The translations under genes were made by a program, and so were the position numbers. From contig JADINC010000041.1 of the NCBI GenBank assembly GCA_017694255.1, positions 1-8,084 on the forward strand: 8,084 nt of DNA, read 5' to 3'. This DNA is from Candidatus Enterousia avistercoris (lineage in GTDB: Bacteria; Pseudomonadota; Alphaproteobacteria; Rs-D84). The notes under the pieces are model-generated. The model saw nothing but the letters and a program-made list of their open reading frames with translations, had not been told where the DNA came from and searched no databases. Shown here piece after piece: positions 5,101-8,084 of this stretch. Every line of letters starts with the position of its first letter. Within the stretch, counting starts at the first letter, position 1.

Positions 5101-6284
5101 CAATCATGGAACGTGGCTTTGCGGACCAGATTTTCCAAATTGCCGAAGGTATGGTAATCGATGCTGGCACGGGCAGTTTGAAGCCATTTGTTGGTAAAAA
5201 ATTGACCCAAGAAGTATTCGATGGCATTAAACCCGCGGATGTGAAAAAACTGGTTGTTCGCAATAAAGAGGCCCAGGCGAAAATTGACGAATTGCGTGAA
5301 CAGCATGTTGCGCGGTTAAAGGCGTTAAATGAAAAGGCCGATGCCGAAGTTGCCAAGGCAACAGAAAGCAATTCTTTGGGTGCCGGTGTCTTGAAAGAAG
5401 TCAAGGTTTACATCGCGCACAAAATGAAATTGCAGCCTGGTGATAAAATGGCTGGACGCCATGGAAACAAGGGTATCGTGTCCAAGGTTGTTCCAATCGA
5501 AGACATGCCATACATGGAAGACGGAACCCCCGTTGACCTGGTATTAAATCCGTTGGGTGTGCCATCGCGTATGAACATTGGTCAGATTTTGGAAACACAC
5601 CTGGGGATGGCGGCGCGCACTTTGGGCCAGCAAATTGGTGCTGTTCTGGAAGAAGTGAAACAGAAACGCGCCGTAACAGATGACCTGCGTGCGACAATTG
5701 GCAAGATTTACGGCAAAGAAGTATCAGAAAAACTGGAAAAGATGACTGATACAGACGTTCGCGCCGAAGCGGCATTGTTGCGTGATGGTGTTCCAATGGC
5801 AACCCCAACATTTGACGGTGCAACACCCGAAGACATTGCACGTATGTTGAAATTGGCGAAATTACCAGAATCTGGCCAATTCACACTGTATGACGGTATG
5901 ACGGGTGAAAAGTTTGCACGTCCGGTAACGGTTGGTGTTATGTATATGTTGAAACTGCATCACTTTGTTGATGACAAGATTCACGCACGTTCGATTGGTA
6001 ATTATTCTTTGGTAACGCAACAGCCTTTGTCTGGTAAAGCCCACATGGGTGGCCAGCGTTTGGGTGAAATGGAGGTTTGGGCACTAGAAGCGCATGGTGC
6101 CGCCCACCTGTTGCGTGAAATGTTAACGGTAAAGTCGGACGATATTGTTGGTCGTACCAAAATGTATGAATCCATCATTTCCGGCAGCAATGATTTCCAG
6201 ACCGGCACGCCAGAAGCGTTCAATGTATTTGTTCGCGAATTGCGTGGTTTGGGATTGGCGTTAACACCAAAGAAAATAGATTAA
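2145..6284 (+). CDS. rpoB: DNA-directed RNA polymerase subunit beta
   Basis: RpoB is the second-largest subunit of core RNA polymerase; it forms one pincer and, with beta', the active site. From the ATG at 2145 it has 1379 residues, normal for alphaproteobacteria. The rifampicin region is at 530-556 (GTSQLSQFMDAYNPLSEL, then EHKRRISAL). Residues Q536, D539, H549, R552 and S554, equivalent to E. coli Q513, D516, H526, R529 and S531, are retained, so no classic resistance change is seen. YNYEDSIV gives E834/D835 (E. coli E813/D814). GDKMAGRHGNKG gives the active-site lysines K1101 and K1109 (E. coli K1065/K1073). The C-terminus has SRMNIGQILETHLGMAA and EMEVWALEA, used for beta' assembly. Unusual residues occur at otherwise near-fixed positions: A153-Q154, E180-H181, Y541, H585, H597, S1296, H1300, M1301, H1317 and H1321. 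There is no frameshift or internal stop. rpoC follows after 67 nt in the same transcript. Confidence 0.98.
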   Translation: MAVIQKFRKSFGKSFLQTPLPDLVEIQYNSYRDFLQADTDPQARKNMGLQNVFSSMFPIHDYAGIADLEFVEYTLDKPVYNVKECMLRNLTYSSKLKLKLRLILWDIAEDGKKTLRDIKEQEIFMGEVPLMTERGSFIASGVERVIVSQMHRAQGVVFATTKEAKIAGNPITYTARIIPEHGSWIDFEESKGVIYVRIDRRRKIPATVLLRCLPAAEDEKKWIADPRKSTIRGMDDTEILSAFYKRIPLKFDGNMWVGQTDAFQGLEKYRLNYDLINPRDKKPLAAKGDRMNAKRLKRVMDASKEFGIMPDALVGEYLFDPIMDDAGNVVYRAGTEITEEVLSDLEKMNVKEISLISIDNTTITAHMRNTLIADKTVNREEALIEIYNIIRPGERPTLEAAINLFMRQGFDAAYYDLSAVGRFKMNKRLKIDSGKKPEDERLLTKSDFLAVLKTLTNIIDHKDTVDDIDNLSNRRVRTVGELLEQNFRTGMVRIERLVRESLSSPNIANMQPQDVINVKPLMSLVSEFLGTSQLSQFMDAYNPLSELEHKRRISALGPGGLNRDRAGIDVRDVHPTHYGRLCPIHTPEGANIGLINHLATYARVNPYGFIETPYYIVENSKITDKMVYLTADEELGHKIAQGNTPTTASGVLSEDMVTARVDGEFTMVPKEEIDLIDVEPRQVVSIATGLIPFVENDDANRALMGSNMQRQAVPLLRVQAPLVGTGIEREVARDSRTGKVAKHSGVVESVDANRIVVKCMNSRNVVTGVDIYNLEKFERSNSETLIHQKPLVKVGDRVSAGDIIADGSSMNYGELALGRNVLVAFVPWRGYNYEDSIVISERISRDDVFTSVKIVEKEFKVRDTQLGPESFTRDIPNVSEEALKNLDESGIIYVGARVKQGDILVGRVSPKSETLLTPEEALLRNIFGEKALNVKDTSLRVGPNEEGTVIGVNILTRHGVKKDERTQMIELQKIEKINKDREEETSIMERGFADQIFQIAEGMVIDAGTGSLKPFVGKKLTQEVFDGIKPADVKKLVVRNKEAQAKIDELREQHVARLKALNEKADAEVAKATESNSLGAGVLKEVKVYIAHKMKLQPGDKMAGRHGNKGIVSKVVPIEDMPYMEDGTPVDLVLNPLGVPSRMNIGQILETHLGMAARTLGQQIGAVLEEVKQKRAVTDDLRATIGKIYGKEVSEKLEKMTDTDVRAEAALLRDGVPMATPTFDGATPEDIARMLKLAKLPESGQFTLYDGMTGEKFARPVTVGVMYMLKLHHFVDDKIHARSIGNYSLVTQQPLSGKAHMGGQRLGEMEVWALEAHGAAHLLREMLTVKSDDIVGRTKMYESIISGSNDFQTGTPEAFNVFVRELRGLGLALTPKKID

Positions 6285-6322
6285 GTTATTGCCCCGGTGG
6301 CAGATTGCCACCGGCAAATAAC
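6285..6322 (+). other. Long imperfect stem-loop in the rpoB-rpoC gap
   Basis: The core is CCGGTGGCA (6294-6302) paired with TGCCACCGG (6306-6314), nine perfect pairs with a 3-nt loop GAT. The stem continues outward: GTTATTG (6285-6291) pairs with CAAATAAC (6315-6322), with C6292-C6293 and one A near 6318 bulged. It begins directly after the rpoB stop codon and fills more than half of the 67-nt gap. The sequence after it (GATAAAAGCGAC) has no U-tract, so termination is unlikely. A role in mRNA processing or in protecting the rpoB 3' end is inference. Confidence 0.72.
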
Positions 6323-6336
6323 GATAAAAGCGACTG

Positions 6337-6343
6337 AAAGGAG
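6337..6343 (+). promoter_or_regulatory. Ribosome binding site of rpoC
   Basis: AAAGGAG lies 8 nt before the ATG at 6352 and just outside the preceding stem-loop, so it stays accessible. It resembles the rplL site (AGGAGCAAAA). It supports the start MTNMLQKIF rather than the in-frame ATG three codons later at 6361. Confidence 0.75.
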
Positions 6344-6351
6344 CAAAATAT

Positions 6352-8084
6352 ATGACCAATATGTTGCAAAAGATATTTGGACAAATTGAAACCAAGGAAC
6401 AGTTTGACGCACTGCGCATAACCATTGCGTCGCCCGAAGAAATTCTGTCCTGGTCTCATGGCGAAGTAAAAAAGCCAGAAACAATTAATTATCACTCGCT
6501 GAAACCAGAGCCCGAGGGACTGTTCTGCCAGCAGATTTTCGGTCCGGTCAAGGATTATGAATGCGCGTGCGGTAAATATAAAAGAATAAAATTCCGTGGT
6601 GTTGTTTGTGAACGCTGTGGGGTCGAAGTTGGATCGTCTACGGTCCGTCGCGAACGCATGGGACATATTAAGTTGGCTATGCCTGTTGCGCATACATGGT
6701 TTTTGCGTGAAGGTAAAATCGCAACGCTGTTAAACAATCTGCCCCAGAAAAAACTGGAACAGGTTATTTCATACGATGCATACATTGTTATTGAACCAGG
6801 TTTAACAAACTTGAAACAATACGATGTTATCAGCGAAGACGAATATCAAAACGCGGTCGAAGAATTTGGTGCAGATGCATTCCATGTTGGCATTGGCGCC
6901 GAAGGTATCCGCAGCATTATTGCCAACCTGGATATGGGTGATGAACGCACACGTCTGCGCGCGGAATTAGCCGAAACCAAGTCCGAAGCTAAACGCAAAG
7001 GATTAATTAAACAATTAAAACTGGTCGAAGCGTTCTTGGATTCCAAAACAGAACCGGCCTGGATGTTGCCAGATGTTATTCCTGTTATTCCACCGGATAT
7101 GCGTCCGTTGGTAACTTTGGATGCGGGGCATGTTGCGGCGTCTGACCTGAACGATTTATATCGTCGCGTGATAATTCGTAACAATCGTTTGAAACGCTTT
7201 ATCGAAATGCATGCACCGGAAATCATTGTTCGCAATGAAAAACGCATGCTGCAAGAAGCGGTTGATTCGTTATTCGATAACGGACACAAAGCGCGTCCAA
7301 TGGTGTCCCAGAACCGCCGGCCATTAAAATCGCTGTCTGATTCATTGCGTGGTAAATCGGGGCGTTTCCGTATGAACATGTTGGGTAAACGTGTGGACTA
7401 TTCCGGTCGTTCGGTAATTGTGTCTGGACCGTCATTAAAATTACACCAGGTTGGATTACCAAAAACAATGGCATTGGAATTATTTAAACCGTTTGTTTAT
7501 GCGCGTCTGTTGGCGGGTGATTATGCCAACACATTAAAGACCGCACGCAAAATGGTTGAAAATGGCGAAGATGTTGTATGGGAAATTCTGGAAAAGGTTA
7601 TTTACCAGCATCCTGTATTGTTAAACCGTGCGCCAACATTGCACAGATTGTCACTGTTGGCATTTGAACCGGTCTTGATTGAAGGCAAGGCAATCCGTCT
7701 GCACCCATTGGTCTGCAAGGGATTCAATGCGGACTTTGACGGCGACCAGATGTCTGTGCATGTGCCGATTTCATTAGAGGCACAGCTGGAGGCGCGCACA
7801 TTAATGTTGTCATCGAACAATGTTCTGTCGCCGGCGAATGGCGAACCGATGATTGTGCCATCCCAAGACATGGTGTTGGGCGTGTATTATATTTCACTGA
7901 TTAACGGTGAACACACGGATAAATCACCGCGCTTTGCCAATATGGACGAAGTGAAAATGGCGTTGGAAAACAAATCCATCACATTGCACACACCAATTGT
8001 CGCGCGCATCAATGGCAAGATTTACAAAACAACCGCCGGTCGTATGATTCTGGGCGAATTGTTGCCGAAATCTGACAATATGCC
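6352..8084 (+). CDS. rpoC: DNA-directed RNA polymerase subunit beta', N-terminal part (3' end outside window)
   Basis: RpoC is the largest core subunit; it forms the clamp and holds the catalytic Mg2+. The frame is open from 6352 to the window end, giving 577 codons of a protein usually near 1400 residues. The zinc-binding domain has C71, C73, C86 and C89 (YECACGKYKR and VCERCGVEV). The catalytic loop NADFDGDQM (459-467) places D461, D463 and D465 at the Mg2+. RNNRLKR (lid/rudder side), IIVRNEKRMLQEAVD, LGKRVDYSGRSVI, HPVLLNRAPTLHRL and SPANGEPMIVPSQD are all present. Two motifs are odd: residues 119-125 read REGKIAT where bacteria usually have KSLPSRIG, and residues 334-343 read GKSGRFRMNM where GKQGRFRQNL is usual. 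VIIRNNRL replaces VINRNNRL. There is no stop or frameshift in the visible part. Translation probably starts at 6352, 8 nt after AAAGGAG. Confidence 0.98.
   Translation, partial: MTNMLQKIFGQIETKEQFDALRITIASPEEILSWSHGEVKKPETINYHSLKPEPEGLFCQQIFGPVKDYECACGKYKRIKFRGVVCERCGVEVGSSTVRRERMGHIKLAMPVAHTWFLREGKIATLLNNLPQKKLEQVISYDAYIVIEPGLTNLKQYDVISEDEYQNAVEEFGADAFHVGIGAEGIRSIIANLDMGDERTRLRAELAETKSEAKRKGLIKQLKLVEAFLDSKTEPAWMLPDVIPVIPPDMRPLVTLDAGHVAASDLNDLYRRVIIRNNRLKRFIEMHAPEIIVRNEKRMLQEAVDSLFDNGHKARPMVSQNRRPLKSLSDSLRGKSGRFRMNMLGKRVDYSGRSVIVSGPSLKLHQVGLPKTMALELFKPFVYARLLAGDYANTLKTARKMVENGEDVVWEILEKVIYQHPVLLNRAPTLHRLSLLAFEPVLIEGKAIRLHPLVCKGFNADFDGDQMSVHVPISLEAQLEARTLMLSSNNVLSPANGEPMIVPSQDMVLGVYYISLINGEHTDKSPRFANMDEVKMALENKSITLHTPIVARINGKIYKTTAGRMILGELLPKSDNM

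Noticed and set aside
1..8084. A novel defence, mobile or biosynthetic system
   Set aside because: Every long region is a known housekeeping gene in the usual order. There are no direct repeats, transposase, integrase or composition break.

Overview
The window holds one stretch of the conserved bacterial ribosomal-protein/RNA polymerase cluster, all on the + strand. The order is the 3' end of rplK (L11), rplA (L1), rplJ (L10), rplL (L7/L12), rpoB (RNA polymerase beta) and the first ~577 codons of rpoC (beta'). No mobile element, CRISPR array, tRNA, rRNA or accessory gene is visible. I looked for an undescribed system and found none: the gene content is ordinary housekeeping. The points of interest are in the RNA between the genes and in unusual residues inside the proteins.

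The protein sequences point to an alphaproteobacterium, probably a divergent or fast-evolving, possibly uncultured or host-associated lineage (inference, moderate confidence). L1 carries IATPDMMP, HAGVGK and a GPG-KVD ending typical of alphaproteobacterial L1. L10 and RpoB also align best, from memory, with that class, but with many changes at normally invariant positions. Base composition looks intermediate (mid-40s % GC by eye). All five visible stop codons are TAA, and tryptophan is encoded by TGG, so nothing suggests a non-standard code.

Layout: rplK and rplA are 3 nt apart and clearly co-transcribed. A 214-nt gap (883-1096) follows. It holds a 12-bp GC-rich hairpin, an L10-leader-like RNA element (the expected target of L10-L12 autogenous control) and a perfect 10-bp hairpin just upstream of the rplJ ribosome binding site. 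rplJ and rplL are 44 nt apart. The 161-nt rplL-rpoB gap contains three stem-loops, the last with 12 uninterrupted pairs. The 67-nt rpoB-rpoC gap is more than half occupied by another long stem-loop. None of these stem-loops is followed by a U-tract on the + strand, so they look like processing, stability or attenuation elements rather than simple intrinsic terminators.

The genes work together in growth-rate control of translation and transcription capacity. L11, L10 and L12 form the GTPase-associated centre and stalk of the large ribosomal subunit, and L1 forms the opposite stalk near the E site. RpoB and RpoC make up the catalytic core of RNA polymerase. The unusual features are an L10 that appears to lack one 11-residue L12-binding segment, an L12 lacking the lysine that is methylated in E. 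coli, and several substitutions in beta and beta' motifs that are nearly fixed in other bacteria.
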